64,000 nucleotides of DNA from Streptosporangium sp. NBC_01495 (GTDB lineage: Bacteria > Actinomycetota > Actinomycetes > Streptosporangiales > Streptosporangiaceae): the NCBI RefSeq assembly GCF_036250735.1, contig NZ_CP109430.1, positions 992,001 to 1,056,000 on the forward strand. The letters run 5' to 3'. The notes below the pieces were generated by a model. It was not told the DNA's origin. It searched no databases and saw nothing but the letters and a program-made list of their open reading frames with translations. Every line of letters starts with the position of its first letter. Within the stretch, counting starts at the first letter, position 1. A program made the position numbers and the translations under genes. Shown piece after piece: positions 1-6,664 of this stretch.

Positions 1-646
1 TCCTGGTGGCGGCGGGGCGCTTCATGATGTCCCAGACCAGCAGCTCGTGGTACGCCTTGGCCAGCGGGTGGTCGTCGTTGCCGACGCCGACCGCGCACTT
101 GATCCACCAGTACGGCGCGTGCAGCCCGTGGGCGTGGTGGTGCGGGCCGATGGTGAAGCCCGTCGACTTGAGCTTCGCGCTCAGCTCGGCCAGCGTGTAG
201 ATGCGGACGTGCCCGCCGGGAGCGGTGTGGTACGCCTCGTCGAGTGCCCAGCAGATCCGTTCGGGCAGGAAGCTCGGCACGGTGACGGCCGCCTGGCCGC
301 CCGGCTTGAGCACCCGGAAGATCTCGCGCATCGCGGCCATGTCGTCGGGGATGTGCTCCAGCACCTCGGCCGCGATCACCCGGTCGAAGCTGCCGTCCTC
401 GAACGGCATGTCGAGCGCGTCGCCCGTCACGGTGTCCGCCGTCGCCTCGGGCGGCACCTCCCCGGCCTTGTCCATCGCGGCGAACATGCTCGCCACGCCC
501 TCCAGCTCCCTGGCGTCCATGTCGAAGGCCACCACGTCGGCACCGCGCCGCAGTACCTCGAAGGCATGCCGTCCGCCGCCACAGCCCAGGTCCAGGACTC
601 GGGTCCCCGGTCCCACGGGCAGCCGGTCGAAGTCGACAGTCAGCAC
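1..646 (-). CDS. Class I SAM-dependent methyltransferase (partial, runs off the window)
   Basis: The reading frame begins at a GTG (646) preceded by an AGAGGAG ribosome site and is still open at base 1, so only the first 215 residues are visible. The SAM-binding motif I VLDLGCGGG is at about residues 17-25, an acidic strand end (VVAFDMDA) follows, and a post-I motif near DGSFDRVIAAEVLEHI is typical of the ubiE/Methyltransf_11 group. The later KPGG turn is also present. The substrate cannot be read from the sequence. It lies 39 bp downstream of a GT4 glycosyltransferase on the same strand, so it probably acts on a sugar, lipid-linked or polyketide-type acceptor in the same pathway. Family call is firm, role unknown. 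Confidence 0.85.
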   Translation of the reverse strand, partial: MLTVDFDRLPVGPGTRVLDLGCGGGRHAFEVLRRGADVVAFDMDARELEGVASMFAAMDKAGEVPPEATADTVTGDALDMPFEDGSFDRVIAAEVLEHIPDDMAAMREIFRVLKPGGQAAVTVPSFLPERICWALDEAYHTAPGGHVRIYTLAELSAKLKSTGFTIGPHHHAHGLHAPYWWIKCAVGVGNDDHPLAKAYHELLVWDIMKRPAATR

Positions 647-685
647 TCGCCGCTCCTCTTCACAGGTGGTCGTTCGGGGTGTCGC

Positions 686-1930
686 TCACTGCGCCCGGCG
701 GGCCCGGATGGCCTCGTGGTAGGCCTCCACGGTCCGCTTGGCGACGACGTTCCAGGTGAAGCGCTCCATGACCCGGTCGTAGCCCTTCCGGCCCACCGCC
801 GCACGCTCCTCGGGGGAGTCGTGCAGGCGGCGCAGCACCGCGGCCAGCTCCTCGGGGTCGCCGGGGGCCACCTGCACGGCGGCGTCGCCGACGACCTCGG
901 GCAGCGCGCCGGTGCGGCTGGCGATCAGCGGGGTGCCGCAGGCCATGTGCTCGACGGCCGGGAGCGAGAAGCCCTCGTAGAGGGAGGGGACGACCGAGAT
1001 CTCCGAGGTGGCGATCAGCTCGCCCAGCTCGTTGTCGGAGATGCCGTGGACGAACCTGACCCGGTCGTGCAGCGCGAGCTCGGCGACGAGCTTCTCGGTC
1101 GGGCCGCCGGGGGTGGGCTTGCTGACCACGGTCAGGTTGACGTCGCGCTCGGTGGCGAGCTTCGCCACGGCCCGCAGCAGCGTCGAGACGCCCTTCATCG
1201 GGGAGTCGGCGCTGGCCACCGCGACGATGGAACCGGGCCGCTTGGGCATCTCCGGGCGCGGGTGGAAGTAGCGGGTGTCGACGCCCAGCGGGATGAGCCG
1301 CATGTTCTTCTGGGGCACGTTGAAGTCGCGGTGGATGTCGGCGAGGGACGACTCGCTGACGGTGAGGATCGGGTTGAGCCGTGGCGCGACCTTGGCCTGC
1401 ATGCGCACGAAGCCGTACCAGCGCCGCATCGAGAGCTTCTTGCGCGGCGTCGCGGCCTTCAGCTCGATGCGCCGGTCCACGCTGATCGGGTGGTGGATGG
1501 TCCCGACCACGGGGAACAGCCTCTGGATGCCGAGCACGCCGTAGCCGAGGGTCTGGTTGTCCTGCACGACGTCGAAGTCGCCGACGCGCTTCTTCAGCTC
1601 GCGGTACGCCCGCAGGCTGAAGGTGAGCGGCTCGGGGAATCCGGCGGTCCACATGGTGCCGACCTCGAGCCAGTCGATCCAGTCGCGGTACTCGTGCAGC
1701 TTGGGGGTGCGAAAGGGGTCTTCGTCGCGGTAGAGATCCAGGCTGGGGATTTTGGTGAGGACGACGCCCTCGTCGAGCTCCGGGTAGGGCTGGCCGGAGA
1801 AGACCTCCACGCTGTGCCCGAGGGCGACCAGCTCGCGGCTGAGATGACGCAGGTAGACGCCCTGTCCACCGCAGGTCGGCTTGCTGCGGTACGACAGCAG
1901 CGCGACGCGCAGTGATTCAGCACCCGGCAC
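686..1930 (-). CDS. GT4-family glycosyltransferase
   Basis: A 414-residue GT-B glycosyltransferase. The N-terminal glycine-rich loop (residues about 20-26, CGGQGVY) fits GT4 enzymes. The C-terminal donor-site motif EGFSLPAVEHMACGTPLIAS gives the E-x7-E pattern of retaining family 4 enzymes. The GTG start at 1930 has an AAGGGGG ribosome site five bases upstream. No signal peptide or membrane segment is seen, so it is cytoplasmic or peripheral. It is followed by a methyltransferase in the same operon and is divergent from a GDP-mannose 4,6-dehydratase gene, which suggests a shared glycoconjugate pathway. Donor and acceptor are unknown. Confidence 0.87.
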   Translation of the reverse strand: MPGAESLRVALLSYRSKPTCGGQGVYLRHLSRELVALGHSVEVFSGQPYPELDEGVVLTKIPSLDLYRDEDPFRTPKLHEYRDWIDWLEVGTMWTAGFPEPLTFSLRAYRELKKRVGDFDVVQDNQTLGYGVLGIQRLFPVVGTIHHPISVDRRIELKAATPRKKLSMRRWYGFVRMQAKVAPRLNPILTVSESSLADIHRDFNVPQKNMRLIPLGVDTRYFHPRPEMPKRPGSIVAVASADSPMKGVSTLLRAVAKLATERDVNLTVVSKPTPGGPTEKLVAELALHDRVRFVHGISDNELGELIATSEISVVPSLYEGFSLPAVEHMACGTPLIASRTGALPEVVGDAAVQVAPGDPEELAAVLRRLHDSPEERAAVGRKGYDRVMERFTWNVVAKRTVEAYHEAIRARRAQ

Positions 1931-2099
1931 GGCAACCCCCTTCTCAACCTGCCCGAAAAGGGGACAGGTACCGTGAAAGATGACCTTAGTCCTCGGACCC
2001 TACCATTCGTGAGTCCTGTTGCATCTGATGTGGAATTGTTCCTAGATCGTGCTTCACGGCGTGCGAACTGGGAAGTTAGCCTTACCGAGCGTGATTCGG

Positions 2100-2113
2100 T
2101 GTAACGCGTTCTA
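2100..2113. promoter_or_regulatory. KstR-like palindrome in the glycosyltransferase/gmd divergent region
   Basis: TGTAACGCGTTCTA fits the KstR consensus TnnAACnnGTTnnA at every fixed position and differs by one base from the site upstream of the thiolase (55397). It lies 109 bp before gmd in the 291-bp divergent spacer (1931-2221), in which no gene is seen. A chance match is possible because only eight bases are fixed. Confidence 0.35.
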
Positions 2114-2221
2114 GGTGCGCTGCATGGTGATGATGCCCGCCGGGGGGTGTGAGGGTACATTCGCCATCAAATGGCACAAGACCAGGCATAGGTCGCCGCC
2201 CCCGCAAGCGAGGAGGACGCG

Positions 2222-3250
2222 TTGGCCAGGCGCGCGCTGATCACCGGTATCACCGGGCAGGACGGTTCCTATCTGGCCGAGTGTCTGCTCAGTCAGGGCT
2301 ACGAGGTCTCCGGCCTCGCCCGAGGGCAGGCCAACCCCCGAGTCTCACGGCTCCGCAAGCTCCTCCAGGACGTCCAGCTCGTCCGGGGTGACCTGCTCGA
2401 CCAGGGCTCGCTGATCTCCGCCGTCGAGAAGGTCCAGCCCGACGAGGTCTACAACCTGGGCGCCATCTCGTTCGTCCCCATGTCGTGGGAGCAGGCCGAG
2501 CTCACCGCCGAGGTGACCGGCATGGGCGTGCTGCGCATGCTTGAGGCCATCCGGGTCTGCTCCGGCATCTCCTCCTCGCGCACGGTGGCCGGATCGGATC
2601 AGATCCGCTTCTACCAGGCCTCCTCCTCGGAGATGTTCGGTCAGGTCCGCGAGACCCCGCAGACCGAGATCACCCCCTTTCACCCCCGCTCGCCGTACGG
2701 CGTGGCCAAGGCGTACGGACACTTCCTGACGCAGAACTACCGCGAGTCGTACGGCATGTACGCGGTGTCGGGGATCCTGTTCAACCACGAGTCCCCGCGC
2801 CGGGGGGCCGAGTTCGTCACCCGGAAGGTGACGCTCGGCGTGGCCAGGATCAAGCTCGGCCTCGCCTCCGAGCTGCGCCTGGGCAACATGGAGGCACGCC
2901 GCGACTGGGGGTTCGCCGGAGACTACGTCCGCGCGATGCACCTGATGCTCCAGGCGGACACGCCGGAGGACTACGTGATCGGCACCGGCCGCACCCACAC
3001 CGTCCGCGACCTCGTGGAGGCCGCCTTCACCGCCGCCGGGCTCGACTGGGAGCGGTACGTCGTCACCGACCAGACCCTGCACCGCCCGGCCGAGGTCGAC
3101 CTGCTCTGCGCCGACCCGAAGAAGGCCCGCGTCCAGCTCGGCTGGGAACCCACGGTCGCCTTCGAGGAGCTCGTGGCGATGATGGTCGAGTCGGACGTCA
3201 AGCTGCTCTCCGAGGGCGGCGACCCCGACCAGGACTCCTCCTGGCCCTGA
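2222..3250 (+). CDS. gmd: GDP-mannose 4,6-dehydratase
   Basis: Converts GDP-D-mannose to GDP-4-keto-6-deoxy-D-mannose, the precursor of GDP-fucose, GDP-rhamnose and related sugars. The 342-residue protein has the N-terminal NAD(P) loop GITGQDGSYLAE, the SSSEMFG active-site stretch and the SDR catalytic YGVAK (Tyr-x3-Lys). The GRT-H turn and C-terminal HRPAEVDLLCADPKKA are also typical of Gmd. It is somewhat shorter than E. coli Gmd (about 373). The TTG start at 2222 is chosen because AGGAGG lies five bases upstream. It is monocistronic, ends at a strong hairpin, and is divergent from a glycosyltransferase. No epimerase/reductase partner is in the window, so the final sugar is unknown. Confidence 0.93.
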   Translation: MARRALITGITGQDGSYLAECLLSQGYEVSGLARGQANPRVSRLRKLLQDVQLVRGDLLDQGSLISAVEKVQPDEVYNLGAISFVPMSWEQAELTAEVTGMGVLRMLEAIRVCSGISSSRTVAGSDQIRFYQASSSEMFGQVRETPQTEITPFHPRSPYGVAKAYGHFLTQNYRESYGMYAVSGILFNHESPRRGAEFVTRKVTLGVARIKLGLASELRLGNMEARRDWGFAGDYVRAMHLMLQADTPEDYVIGTGRTHTVRDLVEAAFTAAGLDWERYVVTDQTLHRPAEVDLLCADPKKARVQLGWEPTVAFEELVAMMVESDVKLLSEGGDPDQDSSWP

Positions 3251-3269
3251 GGCCGGCCTTTCGGCACGG

Positions 3270-3302
3270 TCCCCCGCCCGGCCGCGCCGGACGGGCGGGG
3301 GA
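3270..3302 (+). terminator. Hairpin terminator after gmd
   Basis: Eleven-base arms TCCCCCGCCCG and CGGGCGGGGGA pair perfectly around an 11-base loop, 20 bp after the gmd stop. No U tract follows, as is common in high-GC actinomycetes. It may also serve the converging gene that ends at 3360. Confidence 0.7.
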
Positions 3303-3359
3303 CGCGCCGTTGTGCCCGAGGGCGGGCACCGGTCGTCACCGACGCCGCTCCATCTCTGA

Positions 3360-4298
3360 TCAGGGCGTCTGGCCGGCCTCGTCGACGATGCCGGTGTCCA
3401 GTACGGACATGGCGGAGGTCCTGTCGCCGTCGACGACCTTCGTGCCGAGGTAGCGGTAGTCCTCGGGGTCGAGGATGTAGTACCCCTTGAGGTCCGGCGT
3501 CACGGTGAGCACGACGCCGATCCCCTCGCGCCCGTCCCCGTCCAGGGTCTTCTCCTCGATCGTGACGTTCGGGATCTTCGCCAGGGCCCGGTACATCGCG
3601 GCGGTCGTCTGCGGGGGGATCATGGGCCCGTACTTCATGTACCACCCGATCGCCCCGAACGCCTTGATGTCCCGCTCGGTCCCCGCCGGACAGTTGGGCT
3701 GGCAGATCGAGAGCGGCGTCCGCTCCTTGTCAAGGTTGCGGAAGTGCTCCAGCAACGCGTCCGGATCGGTGGGGAGACTCTCCACCTCCCGCTGGGTTCT
3801 GGTCGCGTTGGTCGGGCCCTTCTCGCCGTCGCCGATCTTCAGCTTGCCGTTCGTCCGGACGGCCTCCTTGAGCCCGTCCATCCGGGACCAGTGCTCGAAG
3901 ACCGGGAGGTCCTGATCGAAATGCTGCGACTCCTTGTGGTAGAGCCACTGGTCCGGGCGGATGTCGGCGACCTTGGTCCGCGCCGCGACGAGCGCGGCGT
4001 TCTCGAGCACCACGGCCGCGCTGGGCGGCTGGGCCACGCTCGGCGCCCCGGTCTCCCCGAAGGTCGTCCCCGGGGTTCCCCCGGACTGGGTCACGGTCAC
4101 CACGGTGGCGGTGAGGGCGCAGGCCCCGGCCAGGGCGAACCCCCAGCGCAGGCGGGGCGCGAGCCGCCGTCCCGGCCGCCGGTGAGGGGCGGAGGAACCT
4201 TCCCTGATCCTGGCGAGCAGCCGAGGCTCCTCGGCCCGTAGATCGGGCTCGGCCGGAACCTCATCCCTCAGCGCCCTGAGAAGCTCGATCTCGTTCAT
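3360..4298 (-). CDS. CU044_5270-family membrane protein, probable sigma-factor partner
   Basis: A 312-residue protein with a cytoplasmic N-terminus of about 50 residues, a single membrane segment near residues 51-68 (WGFALAGACALTATVVTV), and a long extracytoplasmic domain. This matches the CU044_5270 family, found widely in actinomycetes beside ECF sigma genes. The ATG at 4298 overlaps the stop of the sigma gene as ATGA, showing translational coupling. Its position and topology suggest an anti-sigma or sensor role, but no ZAS zinc motif (HxxxCxxC) is visible, so this is inference. What it senses is unknown. Confidence 0.75.
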   Translation of the reverse strand: MNEIELLRALRDEVPAEPDLRAEEPRLLARIREGSSAPHRRPGRRLAPRLRWGFALAGACALTATVVTVTQSGGTPGTTFGETGAPSVAQPPSAAVVLENAALVAARTKVADIRPDQWLYHKESQHFDQDLPVFEHWSRMDGLKEAVRTNGKLKIGDGEKGPTNATRTQREVESLPTDPDALLEHFRNLDKERTPLSICQPNCPAGTERDIKAFGAIGWYMKYGPMIPPQTTAAMYRALAKIPNVTIEEKTLDGDGREGIGVVLTVTPDLKGYYILDPEDYRYLGTKVVDGDRTSAMSVLDTGIVDEAGQTP

Positions 4299-4918
4299 CT
4301 GGTCGCTCCTTCGTTGATTGCGGTCGGGTCGATGCCACCGAGGGCCCGGCGTAGCCTGCCGCGGGCCCGGTTGACCCGTGAGCGCACCGTCCCGACCGGG
4401 ACACCGAGCGCCTGTGCGGCCTGCTCGTACGTGAGATCCGTCCACGTCACCAGCAGCAGCGTGTCCCGGTGTGCCCGGGAGAGCCCCGCCAGCGCCGAGG
4501 CGAGCCGTCGCCGAGCCGCGTCCGCGGCCACCCTGCGATCGACCTGATCGGTGAACGGCTCGATCACCGGGTCCATCCCCGTGCGACCCAGTGCCCGGTA
4601 CAGGTTGATCTCGTGGCGGCGGTGCCGCCCGATGAGGTTGGTGGCGATGCCGTACAGCCACGGCCGTGCGTCGTCGCGGGCCAGGTCGTACGACTCCCGG
4701 TGCTCGAAGGCCGCCGCGAAGGTCTCGGCGACGATGTCCTCGGCGTGGTCCTGGCCCAGCCGCCTGATGACATAGCGCTTGAGCGCCGGCCCGTGGCGGG
4801 TGAACAGCACGGCGAACCGTTCGGGCTCGTGCCGGGACCATTTGATCACCGTGGCGTCGTCGGCCGTTTCCACGGCCGCGGGCCGGGGCGGCGCGTCCGT
4901 CCGGCTCTCGTGTCGCAT
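4295..4918 (-). CDS. ECF (group 4) RNA polymerase sigma factor
   Basis: A 207-residue sigma-70-family protein with region 2 at about residues 35-100 (ALKRYVIRRLGQDHAEDIVAE) and region 4 at about 145-195 (LTYEQAAQALGVPVGTVRSR helix-turn-helix). There is no region 1 or 3, as expected for ECF factors. The ATG at 4918 is preferred over an in-frame GTG at 4948 because GGAGAGG lies just upstream of the ATG. It is cotranscribed with the CU044_5270-type gene. An ECF-style promoter with GGAACC and a 16-bp spacer lies upstream, suggesting autoregulation. Confidence 0.92.
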   Translation of the reverse strand: MRHESRTDAPPRPAAVETADDATVIKWSRHEPERFAVLFTRHGPALKRYVIRRLGQDHAEDIVAETFAAAFEHRESYDLARDDARPWLYGIATNLIGRHRRHEINLYRALGRTGMDPVIEPFTDQVDRRVAADAARRRLASALAGLSRAHRDTLLLVTWTDLTYEQAAQALGVPVGTVRSRVNRARGRLRRALGGIDPTAINEGATR

Positions 4919-4952
4919 CTGATGCCTCTCCGGTGTTTGCTGTGACACCCGT

Positions 4953-4980
4953 GATTACCTCGGGAGGGATCGACGGTTCC
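4953..4980 (-). promoter_or_regulatory. Candidate ECF-type promoter of the sigma operon
   Basis: On the minus strand GGAACC (4975-4980) is followed after 16 bp by GTAATC (4953-4958), and a run of seven A/T pairs lies immediately upstream (4981-4987). GGAAC-type -35 boxes with this spacing are characteristic of ECF sigma promoters. The putative start is about 25 bp before the ribosome site. Confidence 0.5.
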
Positions 4981-5198
4981 AAAAAAACCGCGCGAGAGGA
5001 CGTCACCCGGAGTGGCCGGTGTCCGGCGGCGAGGCTTCTCATGTCGGCTGCGAGTGTCGGCTAAGAGTGCCGGGTGCGCGAGCCGCCCGAGCCGGTGGTG
5101 CCGTCCCGGGCCGAGCGGCCTTGAAGTGGTCCCGAAGGGACCCGGGGACCGCGGCCGGCTCTGACCTGGCCGGTTCTCATCCATCAGGCGAGCCGGAA

Positions 5199-5266
5199 CG
5201 TCTCGTCTTGACGGCATGCGCGATAAGGGGGATGCTGGACCCATGGACGAGACGAAACGTCTCGTC
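5199..5266 (+). promoter_or_regulatory. Promoter with perfect palindromic operator for the macrolide-type glycosyltransferase
   Basis: TTGACG at 5208-5213 and GATGCT at 5231-5236 (17-bp spacer) form a plausible promoter. GACGAGACG-AAA-CGTCTCGTC at 5246-5266 is a perfect 9-bp inverted repeat covering the expected transcription start. A further CGTCTCGTC half-site at 5199-5207 abuts the -35 box. This resembles a TetR-type repression layout. The cognate regulator was not identified. The rest of the 4919-5331 spacer holds only the ECF promoter and a 9-bp repeat. Confidence 0.6.
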
Positions 5267-5292
5267 CCTTGTGTAGATTTCGGAATTCGTCG

Positions 5293-5319
5293 GCATTCGA
5301 CGCATTCGACGCATTCGAC
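5293..5319 (+). repeat. Three tandem 9-bp repeats before the glycosyltransferase start
   Basis: Three exact copies of GCATTCGAC lie between the palindromic operator and the ribosome site (GAGGAGA) of the gene at 5332. They lie in the untranslated leader if transcription begins near 5243. Confidence 0.8.
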
Positions 5320-5331
5320 AGAGGAGAAACC

Positions 5332-6540
5332 ATGTCTCGACGCGCGCACGTCGCGATGGTCAGCATCCCCGCGCCGGGCCACGTGAACCCGAGCATCGAG
5401 GTGATCAGGGAGCTGGTGGCGCGGGGGCACCGGGTGACCTACGCCAACGACCCGTCCTTCGCCGAGGTGATCACCGGTGCCGGGGCCGAGCTCGTCCCGT
5501 ACGCCTCGACCCTGCCCATGGGCGACACCGCCGAGTGGCCGGAGGACGCGGTCGCCCAGCTCGACGTCTTCCTCGGCGACGCGATCTCGATGCTGCCGCA
5601 GCTCCGCGCCGCGTACGAGAACGACCGGCCCGACCTGTTCCTCTACGACATCGGGGGTTACGCGATCCGGGTGCTCGCGGAGAACTGGGACATCCCCCTG
5701 ATGCAGCTCTCGCCGACCTACGTGGCCTGGGAGGGCTACCGGGAGGACATGGCGCCGATGATCGAGGAGCTGAAGAGGGCTCCGGGCGGGGCCGAGCACT
5801 ACCGGCGGTTCGAGGAGTGGCTGCGCGACAACGGCATCCGCGACACCGACTCCCATGACTTCGGGGGCCGTCCGCCACGGGCGCTGGCCCTCATCCCGAA
5901 GGTCCTGCAGCCCAACGCCGACCGGGTCGACCCCGCCCGGATCACCTTCACCGGGCCCTGCTTCGCCACCCGCTCCCACCAGGAGCCCTGGCCCCGCCCC
6001 GAGGGCGCGGAGAAGGTGCTGCTCGTCTCCCTGGGCTCGGCCTTCACCAACCTGCCGGACTTCTACCGCTCCTGCCTGACCGCCTTCGGCGACCTGCCCG
6101 GCTGGCACGTCGTCCTCCAGATCGGGAAGTTCGTGGACCCGGCGGAGCTCGGCGTGATCCCCGCCAACGTGGAGGTGCACCCCTGGGTGTCGCAGCTGTC
6201 GGTCCTGGAGCAGGCCGACGCGTTCGTCACCCACGCGGGTATGGGCGGCACCCAGGAGGGCCTGTACTGCGGCGTCCCGATGATCGCCGTTCCGCAGGCC
6301 GCCGACCAGTTCGGCAACGCCGACAGGATCGTGGAACTCGGGGTCGGGCGCCGGATCGACACCGGGGAGGCCACCCCCGAGGCGCTGCGCGCCGCCCTGC
6401 TCGACCTCACCTCCGACCCGGAGGTGGCCGCGAGGCTGGCGAAGATCCAGGACGAGGTCCGGGGCGAGGGCGGCACCGCCCGCGCGGCCGACCTGATCGA
6501 GGAACTGCTGGAGGCGTCCCTGTCGCGGAACGTCCCCTAA
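5332..6540 (+). CDS. MGT-family (macrolide-type) glycosyltransferase
   Basis: A 402-residue GT1 enzyme of the UDP-glycosyltransferase MGT group, which includes OleD, OleI and MgtA that inactivate macrolides by glucosylation. The N-terminal acceptor-domain HVNPSIEV segment is seen at about residues 18-25. The C-terminal donor motif includes HPWVSQLSVLEQADAFVTHA and GVPMIAVPQAADQFGNADRI. The ATG at 5332 has GAGGAG seven bases upstream; an upstream in-frame start would read through the 9-bp repeats. No macrolide pathway is nearby, so a self-protection or xenobiotic role is inferred from family. A palindromic operator at 5246 suggests inducible expression. Confidence 0.88.
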   Translation: MSRRAHVAMVSIPAPGHVNPSIEVIRELVARGHRVTYANDPSFAEVITGAGAELVPYASTLPMGDTAEWPEDAVAQLDVFLGDAISMLPQLRAAYENDRPDLFLYDIGGYAIRVLAENWDIPLMQLSPTYVAWEGYREDMAPMIEELKRAPGGAEHYRRFEEWLRDNGIRDTDSHDFGGRPPRALALIPKVLQPNADRVDPARITFTGPCFATRSHQEPWPRPEGAEKVLLVSLGSAFTNLPDFYRSCLTAFGDLPGWHVVLQIGKFVDPAELGVIPANVEVHPWVSQLSVLEQADAFVTHAGMGGTQEGLYCGVPMIAVPQAADQFGNADRIVELGVGRRIDTGEATPEALRAALLDLTSDPEVAARLAKIQDEVRGEGGTARAADLIEELLEASLSRNVP

Positions 6541-6664
6541 GCCGTCTTCACCTGGGCCTGCCGGAGAGGGGGGAGCCGGTCGACGGCATCGGCCCAGGCA
6601 TAACCTGGTGCTGATCGGTTCTAGCGGTGACGCCGCTGGTCCCTGCGACGGCATGAGGAATCTG

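Noticed and set aside
5332..6540. Macrolide biosynthesis or glycolipid assembly role for the MGT glycosyltransferase
   Set aside because: No polyketide synthase, deoxysugar or export genes surround it; family membership supports only a general detoxifying or tailoring glycosyltransferase.
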